64,000 bases of DNA from Micromussa lordhowensis (GCA_964020085.1 OZ026605.1:709201-773200), one strand, 5' to 3'; positions 9,495 through 23,700 are shown, counted from the first letter of the stretch. Notes: a model not told the origin generated them from the letters alone. Numbers and translations: made by a program.

Positions 9495-10731
9495 ATGGGA
9501 TGGAATTCTGTCCAGGACTAGAGAGTTTATCCATGCAAACTTTACAGCCGAGTTTTTAAATTTGTTGAACAAGGAAGTTTAAATGTAAATTTCAAGTGAT
9601 GAAAAATGAGAAACGTGACGGTCGAGGGAAATGTCTTTGAGACGATTTTAGAATGGATTTGTCGAGACTAAAACGAACGAAAGAAATATTTCGCTGAGTT
9701 ATTTCGTCAAGTTCGACTTGTTTATGTGTCACGCGACTTCCTATGCAGTGCTATTGTGTCAAATTATCATGTGAAAGCTAGTGACGCCGGATGTTTGGAT
9801 CTTGTGAAGGGCGCTCTGAAGGTAATTGACTCTAACAACTTTGATGATTTATCTATCCCACTAAGGAAGACCCCAGCCATAGTGGTATGCAATGAGAAAC
9901 GTCTTCTTCGTTGTTTCTCTCGTGAAGACAGATGTTGCAAAGTACGCGACATTTCGATTTCATATTACCGAGCTCAGACAGCTTCCATTTGCTATGACCA
10001 ACTGTATTCTTTACTCCATCATTTTTCGGACGCTCAGAGGTCTCTACACCACAAGTACTATGCTATGAGTTGTTTTCTAACACTTGGGCGCCATTGCCGT
10101 CCTCTGGAAAAAGGAGCTTTGAAGAAGATAGTTGTCAGAAATGGTTGTGAAATTGCTGGTTTGTTATCTGAAATGAAGTACAGATGCCTTGAGTGCAACA
10201 GAAGACTAACTGGTTTCTGTCCGTATCTCTCTTTTTGGCCTTCACGGGGCCCGAGACAGTGTTCAGGCTCTGATTGCAGAGGAACACTTGCATTCTGCCA
10301 GACTGCCTCAAAAGAGATTTAGGCAATTCTGTGATTTTGAGGCACGTACCTGAGTCAAACGTTTGGAAAGAGATTACATCGTGTTTTTCGGGTTTAAGGG
10401 AAAGAGTTTGCCTAGTAGCCAATAATATTTTTATTTACGTCATTGGCGGTCAGGAGTGCGAGGAGAAATGAGAATGTACCTTAGCGATGTTGACAGGTAT
10501 GACCTGAACCAAAACACTTGGAAGAAAGTAGCTGACATGCGAGAGGCGAGAATGCTGCCTTGTGGTGCTGTAGTACATGGAAACATAGAGAGGCGTCAGA
10601 AACTGAACTCACCTCATGCGTTCTTACAGGTGATACCGTCCATGTCTATTGACGCCAACAAAATTTCGCCTCGTCATTTACGCAATTCAGGAAACCACTC
10701 TCACCCCCTTCTCAAGAGGACAATGTTTTAG
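9495..10731 (+). pseudogene. Decayed kelch-like paralogue
   Basis: Matches to the intact genes occur in order. BACK: TTTCGTCAAGTTCGACTTGT at 9704, then VYVSRDFLCSAIVSN. Linker: CFSREDRCCK. Kelch blades: YVIGG, then VDRYDLNQNTWKKVADMREAR at 10486-10550. Frameshifts and stops separate these parts, and the BTB domain is missing or too decayed to see. It is nearer to gene 2 than to gene 1 by eye. It shows gain and loss in this kelch cluster. Confidence 0.8.
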
Positions 10732-10799
10732 TGACTCGTTGCTATGCAGGTGGTTGGATAACTGAACGGGATCCCTCTGAAACTGGGAAAAATATCGAA

Positions 10800-10935
10800 T
10801 GGTAATTGGTTGTTTGGTTCTTCTGTTCGTTGGTTTGTTGATGAGGTGGGAGAGGGTTCGTTGGTTCGTTGGTTCTTTCGTTTGGTCGGTCGCGATCGTT
10901 TGTTCGTTAGTTCGGTCATTTGTTCCCTCGCTCGC
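10800..10935. repeat. GTTC/GGTT-rich degenerate simple repeat
   Basis: Imperfect runs of TTGGTTCGTTGG type. The complementary AACGAACC type occurs at 13600-13863 and 19624-19780, so this is a local simple-repeat family, not coding. Confidence 0.7.
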
Positions 10936-11718
10936 TCGTCAATTTAAAATCGATTTCGTCTGTCAATTTATGGCGGTACAGTTTATTACATCTTCAATCT
11001 GATTTTCCAAGGGTTTTGTTTAACTATATTTTCTGACAAGCACAGGCCTTTTGCTTTAGATATTTGTCGGTATTTATTACACCATCAATCTAAATTTCAG
11101 GTACTTGTTTAAGAGTTTTAGTTTTACAATTTAATCAAGTGCTATAAATTTTTGCAGGTTTTTTTGGAATTAAAGAACCATCAAAAAGAAAAAATTCAAC
11201 TGGTAGAATTATATTGCAATATATTTTAATCCACCATTATATTAATGAAATCCAATTTGGTTCAAGCTTAAGGTCGACTTCTCTCTCGATCGAGAGATAT
11301 GAGAGAGTTCGGTTATTTCTCTATATCAATGTACAAAGAGGATTTCGCAGTCCTTTTTCTAATTTTATTTTAATTTTTTTTTGTCAGAGCTCCCGAATGA
11401 AACTCTATATTAGTTCTGGAATTTTGTTTTCGATATAAGTGTACCCCCATTGGATCGACTGTTTTATTCATTGTTTATACAGAACAGGTAGTAAAGATAA
11501 TAAAACAGAAAGTTTACTCGACCATTAAATACAATAATGGCTTTGGTTTCTATGTTTTTGTCTGGGCATTTTCCACAATACGTTTCGGAAACACGCCGTT
11601 CCCATCTTAGAATCGTTGACTACGTACGTTTTGGTGGAAGAATTGTTTTTTTCTGCGGAAATCACGAAGGTTAATTGAGTTGTAATGAGTCGGTGCCTTA
11701 GCGGTTTGGAGGAGCAAT

Positions 11719-14700
11719 ATGCGGTTCCACTTTGTTTACCTAACCACGACCGTTCTCTTGATTTTGCTCCACATCATCTTACCAAATGCAAAAACTGTGA
11801 ATGGAAATCAGTTTGGTAGGTGATTTAACTTCCTTTATGAGAGTAACAACGTACCTATGTAAGCTTAGCCCAGTCGTAAATTGTAGGTGAGTTGTCAACG
11901 TAACAGCAGGGGTGAAATGGCTTCGAGGTTAAACAAACGGTTAGATTTAGCAAATAAAGATCGAAAAAGCAACGATAGAGCTTTACGTCAGCTCGTGAAA
12001 TTCGCTGAAGTAATCAATTTGTATCAACAAAGTATTACAATTACAGTAGTACTGAAGTTGAAAATGGTAAAACTTTTGTGTATTTTGATGGCGTAGGTGA
12101 ACCCTTTGAGGCAAACCTTCACGTACTTCGCAAAATCGTCGCAGTGATAAATACTACGGGTTAGCGGTTTACAGTTAAATTTAGCAAATAAAGATCAATA
12201 AAGGAGCGATTAAACATGAAATCGCCTCGATTGAAGTCATCAATTTGAATCAACAAAGCCTTACAGTTGAAGTAGACATTTTAATTGAATTCGAGTGTGG
12301 TAAATCTTTTATGGCGTAGGTGAACAAATATTAACCCGTTAGACTAAAATTGCTAAAACGTTTTAACCTAGTTCGTATTATCGTTGAGTGATAAAAACTA
12401 TCGCTTATTTGTAGATTTCAGTAGTAAAAGGGAGGTAAACGTTTAGTGGGAAATTCAGTATTAACCTAAACGTACAAGTCGCAGAAGAAGGTTCAACAAT
12501 ACATATGATTAATTAAAAAACTGTCTCGTATTCTGGGACGAACAGGTTGCTGTGTTTATTTCGGTGGGAGGAGTGTGGGTGGCCAGATAATTTCTGGCAA
12601 TAAAAGAACCGGCACTAGCCTCCTGCGCAGCCAAAGTTGACGAGAATGCACAATTTCCTTTCCGCGTGAAAACACGAGTGCGAGAGGCCAGCGTCACGCG
12701 TCGCGCGACGAACTCTGCGCGCTGCAGTTTTCACCTGGTAATACCAATTCCAAAATGATGTGAAAGAGAATCGTAGTTTAACTCGTTGCCTACATGTACT
12801 AATCAGTATTTTCTTCTTTTTAGTTATTATCGAAGGCGATATGATGGTAGACGCGTCGTTTGTCAACAATACGCGCAAAATCGGGAAGCGCGGCGCTATC
12901 CTGAATAGACTAAAATCGCACAGTTTCTACTGGTCTGGAACGAACTCGGATCACAGAAGAATTGTGCGCGTCCCATACACGTTGAACACGGGGTTCTTCA
13001 GCAGTTTTTTTGGTGAGAGAAAACGCATTATGCATAAGATGATTTATAATATGTTGTCGCCTTTTTATAATAGCTTGAACTGTATTTTCTATTGCACGGT
13101 ACAAAATATAATAAGAGATTGCCGGATGGCAGCTCTGGATTGAGCCCTCCGGGACAGGAACCCGCCTTTAATCATTTTATTGTGCGCGTAGAAAGACACT
13201 TTAGTGGATCACAACAATCTGGTAAAATCCTGGGAATCGATCGAGGGGAAGGAGGGATTTGGGGGTGGGGTGGGGGAGAGAATTGGGAGACCTGCGATAA
13301 ATACTTCAGTCATGTTGCTAGGAGACATTTCTTTTCCAAGAAAAACAGGCTGTGTCCGTAATGGGATATAACTTTGTGATTCTAGGTACTGGAAAAGTTG
13401 TCAAGGCCTTTCGAAAAGCTGTAGAACAATTTCACAAGAAGACATGCATCAGATTTGAGAAGAAAACGCGCAAAGACGTTGACTACGTAGAAATCATTCA
13501 GGGTTCAGGGTAAGAAATCAGTTTAGAGTCATCAGGCTACAGGGAAACACGAGTGTAAAAATAATTATGAGACTTAATCATAATCAAACTTCAGACGAAC
13601 GATTGAGAACGCATGAAGGAATAAATGACTGAACCAATGAACGAACCAGCGAGCGAGCGAATGAATGAAAGAACAACGACGACGAACAAACAAACAAGCC
13701 ACTCAAAGAACCAACGACCCAGGGATGGAGCGGACGAATGAATGAAATAAATGAATGAACAAAAGAACGGAAAACCAAAGAATCAATGAACCGTGAACGA
13801 ACCCGGCAATTGAACGAACGAACAAACCACTCGAACGAACCAACGAAGAAACCAGCAACGAACTGTAATGGGACACTTCGTGTATGATACATGGTGTAAG
13901 AATCGGATAGAAAACACGTGGTAAGAATCCTTTGGAAGAACTTGTTGTATGTCACTCGGCTACGCGATTAAAACAGTTAAAACGACTTCAGGAATCGTCT
14001 ATATTTTCCTGTGTGGCGTTTATTACATTGGTGTCAGAAGTGGGATCTAAAGTGACCAAGGAATGAGTGACGGAGGACAGGAAATGCTCGGAGGCGCCGA
14101 GGGCGGTCTACCAAACGAACCCGCGCCAAAACAAGAAGCGAAGCCACAACCAAAAAGTGCATCGCAGGAGGAGAGTTCTGGAATTCAGCAACTGGTGAAT
14201 ACCTTATCCCAGGCCCTGAAGCAGAGCATGGTGGTTTCTAGCGAAACGGAATCTAGGAGAAACGTACGAGCTCCGCGTGTTTATTCAGTGGGTCAAAATT
14301 TCAAAACCTGGCTTTCGCAGTTTCTTCAGTATGCAAATCTTGTACATATCAAACCTTCAGATCGTCGAGCGTATTTACTTACCCTGCTGGATCAACCGGC
14401 CTACAAAGCGGTTGAGCTTCTGAAACTTTCAGGATCGTTAACCTTCGAGGAATTCACGGCACAACTGGTTAAAAGGTTTGATTCGGGCAAGACGAAGGAA
14501 GATTATAAATTGCAGTTACGGGCTAGGTCTCAAAGGCCGAATGAGGATTTCGAAGCGTTCGCCGATAATTTGATGGAGCTAGTGGAAAATGCCTACCCAG
14601 AGGCAGCTTATTCGTTCAAGGTGGAACTGGCAAGAGATCAGTTTATTCAAGGAGTGGCAATCAGCGATGATTTACGAGAAAAGGTGTTCATGAGTCAACC

Positions 14701-17700
14701 GGCGTCGCTTGTGGAGGCTGTTCGTGTTGTTCGTCAGTTAGAAAGCGCGCGTAAAGCTTGTCAGTCTGTGCCATCCGTGGAAAAGAAAAAGTCGGTGAAC
14801 GCGGTGAGTGCCTCAGCGGATGGTGACAAAATTTCAACTGAGATTCGTGAGCTTAAGGAGATCGTTCTAGGTATGAATGAGAAAATTCGTGAGCTGGAAA
14901 GGAAAGCTGAAACGACTTCGACTGCACGGCGCCGCAGTGACGTGGTATGTTTTGCTTGCCGCCAACCTGGCCATTTTGCTCGGAGTTGCCCATACAAAGA
15001 AGGGGGAAACAGAGGTCGGGGCCTGCCGAGGGCCAGGCAGTCCCCGTGAGGTCCGCAGTAGTGGCCCAAGCACCAATAGTCACCAATGAGGTAAACGACC
15101 CTGTTTTTATAAGTAACAATGTACTTTCTGCCATATCAGACTCTGGAATCTATATTACAGGACTTGTGAACCATAGTGTAACTGGTATATTGCTAGACAC
15201 TGGTGCAACTGTTAGTGTTTTGAATGAAGAAACATGGAGAAAATGTGGGCATTTCTCAAAAGTCAACCCAGTGAATGGGACTCTGACCACAGCAAATGGA
15301 AATGAATTAACGGTTCTGGGAGAAACAAAAGTCAGATTTCGTGTAGGAAACATTGATTGTTTTTGGGCTGTCATGATTGCACGGGGCCTATCCCATGATT
15401 GCATACTTGGCTCAGACTTTTTCCAGCACTTTGGCTGTCAAATTGACTATGACACTGGAACCTTTGTAGTGGGCCATACTGAAATTCCAATCAGATACTG
15501 CAAGGTTACACCAAGTGTTTGCAAAATTTTTCTGAATGATGACATACAAGTGGAACCCGGAACTGAACAAGTGATCGAAGCCAAGCTGGAGAATGGATAT
15601 GATCGTAACACTGGAACGCCTGGGATTTTGGAGGAGTCAAGGGAACTAAGAGGCAAATCAGAAATTAATGTAGCTCGTTCCTTAGTGGTCCCCAGGGATG
15701 GACTGACCATAGTTCGAGTTGCTAACTTCTCCGATAGGCCCATCAGACTGCGGCCAGATTTTCCTGTTGCTGAATTCCACCCCATTAGTAGTGTGGATGG
15801 TCGTGTTGTTTCTATGGAAACGGATCCAGATTTTACAAATACCTCCCATCCATCTTGTTCGCTTATTGACAGCTCAGTAGTTAAAGATGAGCCGCCGATG
15901 GAGGACGAAAAGTGGAAATCACTTTTACAAGGTAACCTGGAAGGGCTGTCGGAAGACCAGAGACGACAATTTTCGTCTCTAGTAACGGAATATGAGGATA
16001 TCTTTTCGAAGGACAGCTCTGATTTAGGAAAGTCAGGCCTCTTGGAACATGCCATCGACACGGGTGATTGCAAGCCAGTGAAGCAGCCTCCCCGTCGGGT
16101 ACCGCCCTACCAGCGAGAGGTTATTGATAAGCAACTAGATGAGCTCCTAGCTACAGGCAGGGTTGAACCGTCTCAAAGTCCATGGAGCAGTCCCGTAGTG
16201 CTTGCGAGAAAACATGATGGGACATATCGTATGTGTATTGACTTTCGTAAACTCAACCAGTCTACGAAGAAGGATGCCATACCCCTGCCTCGGACAGATG
16301 ATTTGTTGGAGGCCTTAGGTGGGGCTCAGTGGTTTTCTAGCCTGGATTTAGCTTCGGGGTACTGGCAAATGCAGGTGAAAGAAGAGGATAGGCCTAAAAC
16401 AGCTTTCTCAACTCATCGTGGACAGTTTCAGTGGACAGTGATGCCATTTGGATTGACAAATGGCCCAGCTAGCTTCACCAGATTAATGAACCTTGCACTC
16501 AGTGGTCTCACCTGGACCCACTGTTTAGTGTATTTGGATGATATCATCATCTGGGCTCCTACCTTTGAAGATCACATTCACCGTCTCCGGCTGGTGTTTG
16601 ATCGTATAAGGGCTGCTGGTTTGAAACTAAAGCCATCTAAGTGCCGATTTCTTAGAAAGGAAGTTGTCTTTCTAGGACATGTCGTGTCTTCTGACGGGAT
16701 CAAGACTGACCCTGAGAAAGTTAAAGCTGTTGAAACATGGCCAGTGCCACTTAATGTCAAAGAGCTTCAAAGCTTCCTCGGACTTGCTAGCTATTACAGG
16801 AAATTCATCCTTGGGTTTTCCATCATTGCTGAACCTCTGTACCAGCTGTGTAGGAAGACTGTGTCGTTTAGTTGGCAACAGGGACAACAGGCAGCATTCG
16901 AGGAACTGAAAGGCCGTCTGATAAGCGCGCCAGTGCTAGCTTACCCCAATTTCAGTGCTGAGGCAGGGTCTTTCATACTTGACACTGACGCAAGCCAGTA
17001 CCAGGGAATCGGAGCAGTTCTATCTCAACAGCAGAAGGATGGGACAGAGCGGGTGATTGCTTATGGTAGTCGCTCCTTAAACGAACATGAAAAGAATTAT
17101 TGCACCACTCGGTTGGAAATGCTTGCTTTAGTGACGTATGTTGACTACTTCCGGTACTATTTGTTAGGGCGACAGTTCTGTGTACGAACTGACCATTCCT
17201 CACTGAGATGGTTGAGGTCCTTTAAAGAGCCTGAAGGGCAGGTGGCTCGTTGGCTTGAACGCCTCCAAGAGTATGACTTTGAGGTACAACACCGGCCAGG
17301 AAAGCAACACAGTAACGCAGACAGCTTGTCTCGACGGCCTAGGCGAAATCATGGAGAATGCCCCTCATGTGCCCCATCTGCAAAGCCAGAGGTAGCAACG
17401 GTCACCAGCAGGCTGCCACATGGTCATAATGATGATGAAAAGGATCTGTGGTCATTCGAGAATGTGGCACAAGCTCAAAGTGAGGATCCTGATATTGGCC
17501 CAGTTGTGGATCAATTGTTGCGGGAATGGAAGAAACCAACCGATGAGGAACTTCGGCCCTTGAGTCGAGCAACAAGAGAAATCTGGGCGCAATGGGAACT
17601 ATTGGAGCTACGAGAAGGAGTACTTTATCTGCGGTCACCTGAAAGAGGCCCGTCAGCTAAGAGCAGGATGGTCTTACCTCAGAAACTTGTTAAAGAATCG

Positions 17701-20700
17701 CTCATGGAAATTCATGATGGTTTAACAGGTGCCCACTTAGGAAGAATGAAGACCCTAAAGAAGATGAAAACTAGGTTTTGGAGACCAGGTTTGACAAAAG
17801 AAGTTCATCGGTATTGTAGCAGCTGCCTGACCTGTGCCAAGTGCAAGCCCAGGCCTAGACCAAAGGCACCCCTACATCCGATACCATCTGGAAACCCTAT
17901 GCAAAGAATCCACATTGACATAGTTGGCCCCTTACCAAGGTCTCGAAGGGGAAATCGCTACATTCTGACTGTACAATGCAGTTTTACAAAGTGGGCGGAG
18001 GCGTATGCGATTCCAAATCAACGTGCCACAACTTGTGCAAGGGTGTTGGTAAAGAACTGGATTTGTCGGTATGGTGTGCCAGACAGCATACACAGTGATC
18101 AAGGAAGAAACTTCGAGTCCCAGGTGTTTGAGGAAATGTGCCATTTGTTGAACATCAACAAAACTCGGTCAACTGCGTATCATCCAGAGGGCAATGGGCA
18201 AGTTGAGAATCTGCACAAGACCCTTAAGAGCATGCTGAAAGCCAGAGTTGACGATGATCCACAGCGCTGGGATGAACAACTAGATTACTGCATGATGGCC
18301 TTCAGAAGTAGTGTCCACTCCTCCACGGAACATACACCATTTGAGCTAATGTTTGGGAGGGAGATGAGGATACCCCTGGATGTAATGATGGGCAGTGGGC
18401 CCATGGGCAGTGAAGACAGTTACTCTGAATTCGTAGCAGACCTTCAGGGTAACCTAGAAGCTGCATACCGTGATGTGCGGCAAAACCTCAAGGTTGCTCA
18501 GCGTCGTCAGAAAGATGCATACGACAAGGGAGTGAGACATATGCTGTTTCAACCTGGTGATTTAGTGTTGCGCTACGATCCACAACTGAAACCAGGTGAA
18601 GTAAACAAGTTCCATCGACAGTGGGAGGGACCATATGAGATAGTGGAGCGAGTCACTGATGTTACATACCGGGTGAAGAAGGTCAGGGGACATTCTAGGA
18701 AGTCTCGAGTAGTCCATTTCAACAACTTGCGGTTGTACAAGAGAAGGCAGGAAGGAAGCATGGAGGAAACGGGTGCCAAGGAAGCAGTGGATGCACCTGT
18801 AGGAGGCAACGGAGCTGGTGAACAGGTACAGACAGCATCGGAGGAGGTGGTATCAATGGAACCTGATATAGCTACCAGTGGAACCGAGGAAGAGGCTGTC
18901 TGGGTCGCAGCTAGAAGTGAAGGGTACAATGAGGTTGTCGATATGCCAGACGAGAGCGCAAGCGGGGATCCGCCCTACCTCGCTGAATCTGCTTCGGACG
19001 GAGAAGTTGAACAGGGTGCTGGAAGTGACCACGTGGTAGATACACCGGCTGCTGAGGGAGGTGGACTGTTAGATGATGCCCAAGGTTGTTGCAGGAATGG
19101 GGAAGAGAACAAAGAACATGAACAGGAGGTCGAAGAGGAGCAGCCGGTTGGTCAAAGCCAAAGACCAGCACGCATAAGAAGACCCCCAGACCGTTATGGT
19201 GAATGGATTCTGAATAGTTTACAGCAGATAACTGACCGCTTAAAGATGTTGGAGGACAAGCAGAGGCAGGACAAGGAGCGGATAAAGAAACTGAAGCCAA
19301 TATTGCTGAAGAAGGCTAGAGCACTGCAAGAACTTTGATAGTATTCAAACTGTTTCAGAACTTTGTTAAGAGACTAAATCAACGGATTGACTTTATTTTG
19401 TTGTAGTACACGGAATGATCGTGAATCTGGAGATTCATTCTTTGTAGTAGAGGGGATAGTGTAATGGGACACTTCGTGTATGATACATGGTGTAAGAATC
19501 GGATAGAAAACACGTGGTAAGAATCCTTTGGAAGAACTTGTTGTATGTCACTCGGCTACGCGATTAAAACAGTTAAAACGACTTCAGGAATCGTCTATAT
19601 TTTCCTGTGTGGCGTTTATTACAGAACAATGGACCAATTAAACGAATAACCAACGAACCCGGCAACGAAGAGTATAACGAACCAAGGAACCTGGCAACTA
19701 AACAAACGAACGAACGAACAAACCAACGAACGAAATAACTGAGAACCAGGCAACTAACCAAAGAACGAACGAAATAAAAGGCTAGCCAATATTTAATTAC
19801 AAGATCGAGGTCAGGCACTAGTTATGGACTTCTGTAGCCTACTTATAATTAGTAGACTGCTTGGCTACATGGTAGATTCATCACCTGTAAGAACATGAAT
19901 TTTCATCTCAGTGAAGACAACTAGGGGACCAGTCTTTTATAGCCCCTAGCCGGTTAGCCCCCAGCCAGAAACCGATTAGTCCCCATTCACGCAGAACAAG
20001 AAATAGAGAGTGTTTTCGACTTCTGTTTTTTTGGCTAAACGGTTAGAGGTTAAACGATCACCTACCACAACTAGTTTTATACTATAATTACGTATTTACT
20101 ACATTCTCTCTCAGATGCTGGTCTCAAATTGGACGGCGAGGAGGCAAACAGCAAGTTTCTCTGGGCAAAGGATGCGAGACAAGAGGGAGAGCTATCCATG
20201 AACTTATGCACGCAATTGGCTTTTTACACGAGCAGAGTCGACAGGACAGAGATCAACACATTTCTGTTTTAAGAGAAAACATCCAAGAAGGTTGGTGAGC
20301 GCAGTATTCTGATTAAAAATAAAATCACGCTGGGAAGGAACCATGAAAGATCTTTTTCTATACTGTATATTTGTTTCAGTGTGGCCGAGCGGTCATAGGG
20401 CGCCGTACTAAATACGGAGGTCATGGGATCGAGCCCCGTTTTGACCGCTAAGCTGGAGTTGTTTCTCAGTAGAGTCGTTCAATTCTTCAGACAATCTTGT
20501 AAGACTTCCTGTGAATAGCGCTGGTCTGCCTGCCTGCCGCAATTTGGGATTTTTAATCTTATAACGTTTGTATGAGAAACTTGTTTCTTTCAGTTTAAGT
20601 GGCATGACTGAGAACTAGCTAGGTGTAGCCAAGTGTGTTGACCACTTTAACCTTTAACAACAACATTTTTAACGCTATCTAATATTTGGTTCTGTTTTAG

Positions 20701-23700
20701 GCTTATAAATCACAGGCTTAATTTTAATCATATCCGGTAGATCTTCAGTTTTGTCCTTACAGGCTCAACTGTTTCACGAGATTAAACTCCTGTATTCCCT
20801 CAATCATGTTTATGTTGCCTTTTTCAGATAAGATATCTGAATTTAAGACGTATCGTCAAGATAACGGCAATTTACCGTATGACTTCCACTCGATCATGCA
20901 TTACAGCAACAAGTTCTTCAGCAAGAACGGTCAAGATACGATGGAAGCGCTCATCGATCGCGGAATGCGTCTGGGGCAGAGTGAAGGATTTTCCGCTTTA
21001 GATGTTGTCAGAATAAACATGCTTTATAAATGTCCTGAGCTGAGAGCAAATTGTAAGTATGCAATCTAATGACTGCCTTAAAACAAATGAATGACTTCTC
21101 TGCTGCTTCCTCTTACGGCATCCTCTCCCCAGGATCATCTTTGCTGTTGCTCGGAAGTTTAGGAACGAGGGAAGCATGAACACTAAGTTGGTCACCCTCG
21201 CAATTAAGTAGTCGCCTGGAAACTTCCCTTGCACCGCAAATCAGGTGGTTTCTTTTTTCCTAAAAAGCGATCTAATACATATGTAGAGTGTATGATTTCG
21301 CGCTGTCTATCCGTTTTGCCTGTCCTTAGCAGCTCTATTAGTACTGAAAGAGACGGAAAAAAAATCCGATCACGACCCCGAGATTTGATTCTAAACCTCC
21401 AAAGGGCTCTTAACCTCTTCAAGTCAAATCATTGCATTTGCAAAGTGACATTGACATGTCCTACTCATATTGTGTCCTTCTGATCAGAAAATATTTCATA
21501 GTACTAACAGCTTTTTTTTTTTTTACAAATACTTTCCTAACAGTGGTGCTATATTTTGTGACTGTCTACACTTCTGATGTGCGCTATGCCGGAACAGACC
21601 TTAAAGTTGATATATTCCTTGCTGGTACAGCTGGAGATTCGGGCGAGGTAGAATTGGAATCTACTGACAAAGTCCCAGATCCGTTTGAACGAGGAAGGTG
21701 AGACCACGTTATTGTTATTTTGCACAGCAGCAAACTTGAATTTCAATTCAATTCCTATTTCACATCTCATCCGAATAATGTTAAACTAGTAAACATTTGA
21801 AGTAAGCTGATATCAGATGATCCGCAGCCCGCAGAAAGGTCTGTGAGTACAGATGATGGACTCTTTAAAATACGTTACGTCATTTGGCGTGATAAGACGT
21901 CACGACTTACACATGTTTGCCACCAAAATTAGACCACGAGTAGTGTTTCGCTTAGACCGTCGTGCGTGAAGCGAATAAAAACCGCTAGAAAAAATTGGCC
22001 GCGCGAAATCTTTAGGGTGATGCCTTTCACACCACCACCAACAACAACAACAACCTTTATTTACACCTTTCTACTATGAGCGTTACATTTTAAATTAATT
22101 TAAGGGCAATAAAATAGAAAAAAAAAGAAGCTAGTCTATTACAGTTTAAAGGTGTCTAGGGGCTAAATAAACTAAAGTTTTCCAGTTAGCCCCTAGCTAA
22201 GAAAAGGTAAATATACTAATTGTAGCAACTACAACAAAGAACAACAACAAATATACACATTTATATCTAAGACAAAAAGAAATAAGCTAACATATAGGCA
22301 GAATAATATATAGGTAGTCGTAGCATAATTTTACTTGTTAAATTGAGTAAGTAAAACCAAGTTTCTAAATTGGTAAGTTACTAAATTGGGTTTTAAGAAG
22401 CGATTCTTTTACTTTACCAGGAAATGTAAATGTGTTAAGATTTTTCAAGCTAGTTGAAAGATCTTGCCACAGGTCAACTACAATTGAAGATACAGACTGT
22501 TTTCCAATGTTGGTTCTTGTGCATGGCTTATAAAAGTTTTTATTAGTAGCATATCTTGTGTTATAACTGTGAATATCATTAGCATACTGGAAATAGTTGT
22601 CAAAGATGTTTGGTAGTGCTTTATTATGCCATCGATGTGCAAATTTAAGTGCTTGCATCTTAAAAATAGACGTAACTGACAAGATTTCAAGGAGGTTCAT
22701 AAGAGGAAGTGCACTTTCAGTGTTCTTTCCATGAGAAGTGGCAAAAAGCGCTTCCTTTCAGACTTACGTACAAAAAAAGCCCAGGCTAAATGGCTTGGTC
22801 AAGGACTGCTATGCTTATATGAGGCAGCAACACCAGGAAGAACTAACGATATGATGACTCGTATCACGATTCTGCCATTTTTAATCTTTGTTAGTCGATC
22901 GTTAAGCTTTCGCGACGCTTACATGAAGGCCCGATGAAATTCTCTTGACTTATGAATCTCTTTTTCTTCTTTTGCTTTCAGTAATCAAACTTTTCCAGTA
23001 ATTTCTCCCAATATTGGCAAGCTTAAGACGATTCGTGTCAGGCTGGCTGACTCCACTTGGTATAACTGGTGGAAACCTAATACGTGGAAGTTAAATAAAG
23101 TGAGTGTACTTAGTTTTACCCTTCGACCATGACGTAACCTGTTGTTTGATAATTCATTGCGTTTTGATATCTTCTTTGCTTCCCCCCTCTGGGGACTAGC
23201 TTCCATAGCAGCACTAATCATGAACTAGTAATCCGATTGTTTTTAAACTGCACAGGTCATATAAAAATTGAACTAAATGTAGTCTAGTGCCAATGAAGCT
23301 GGCAAGCATTGGTGAATCGCGCGAAAATTGGGGCGAGAGCTAAAAACCGACTGAGTCGAGGACGCTGGTGACGTTCGCTCGCTCACCCCACTCCCTGCTT
23401 CGTCGATGCTTTTGCTCTCGCCCAGACCTTCAAACTTCCTTAACTTTTACTCGGTTTCTATTTTACTACCGGCTGATGGGAGATACGGCGACTGGGCCTG
23501 GCCTGGCCAGAATTCGAGTCTGTAGGCCATTAGCCAGTAACAAAGCTCTAAATCTTTTATCGGAAGCAGCAAGTTATTACCAAGCGTACTAGCGTAAGTT
23601 TCTATCTGACATGAGGCTTACAAGAGAAATTAGGAAACCCACATTTGCTCTTGAGGCTTATGATTGTCACAGTTTGTCCCAGTTTCCACAGATCTCTTTT

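Larger units (their letters stand above)
13864..19623 (+). mobile_element. Complete Ty3/gypsy LTR retrotransposon
   Basis: 5760 bp element with two identical 164-bp LTRs (TG..CA), a tRNA-type primer site, gag, pol, a purine tract, and a 4-bp target duplication GAAC (13860-13863 and 19624-19627). Domain order PR-RT-RNaseH-IN defines Ty3/gypsy (Metaviridae type). No env-like frame. Identical LTRs and open frames suggest a recent, possibly still active copy. It lies in the same orientation as the host astacin gene, within intron 3. Confidence 0.95.

Noticed and set aside
9726..10322. Functional third kelch-like gene
   Set aside because: The frame covers only part of BACK and a decayed linker; matches before and after lie in other frames with stops between.
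13864..19623. Endogenous retrovirus with env
   Set aside because: After integrase the pol frame ends in an acidic tail and no signal-peptide or membrane-bearing frame precedes the 3' LTR, so it is a plain LTR retrotransposon.
20378..20450. tRNA gene
   Set aside because: A and B boxes are present, but the full cloverleaf and acceptor stem do not close, and a SINE body follows.
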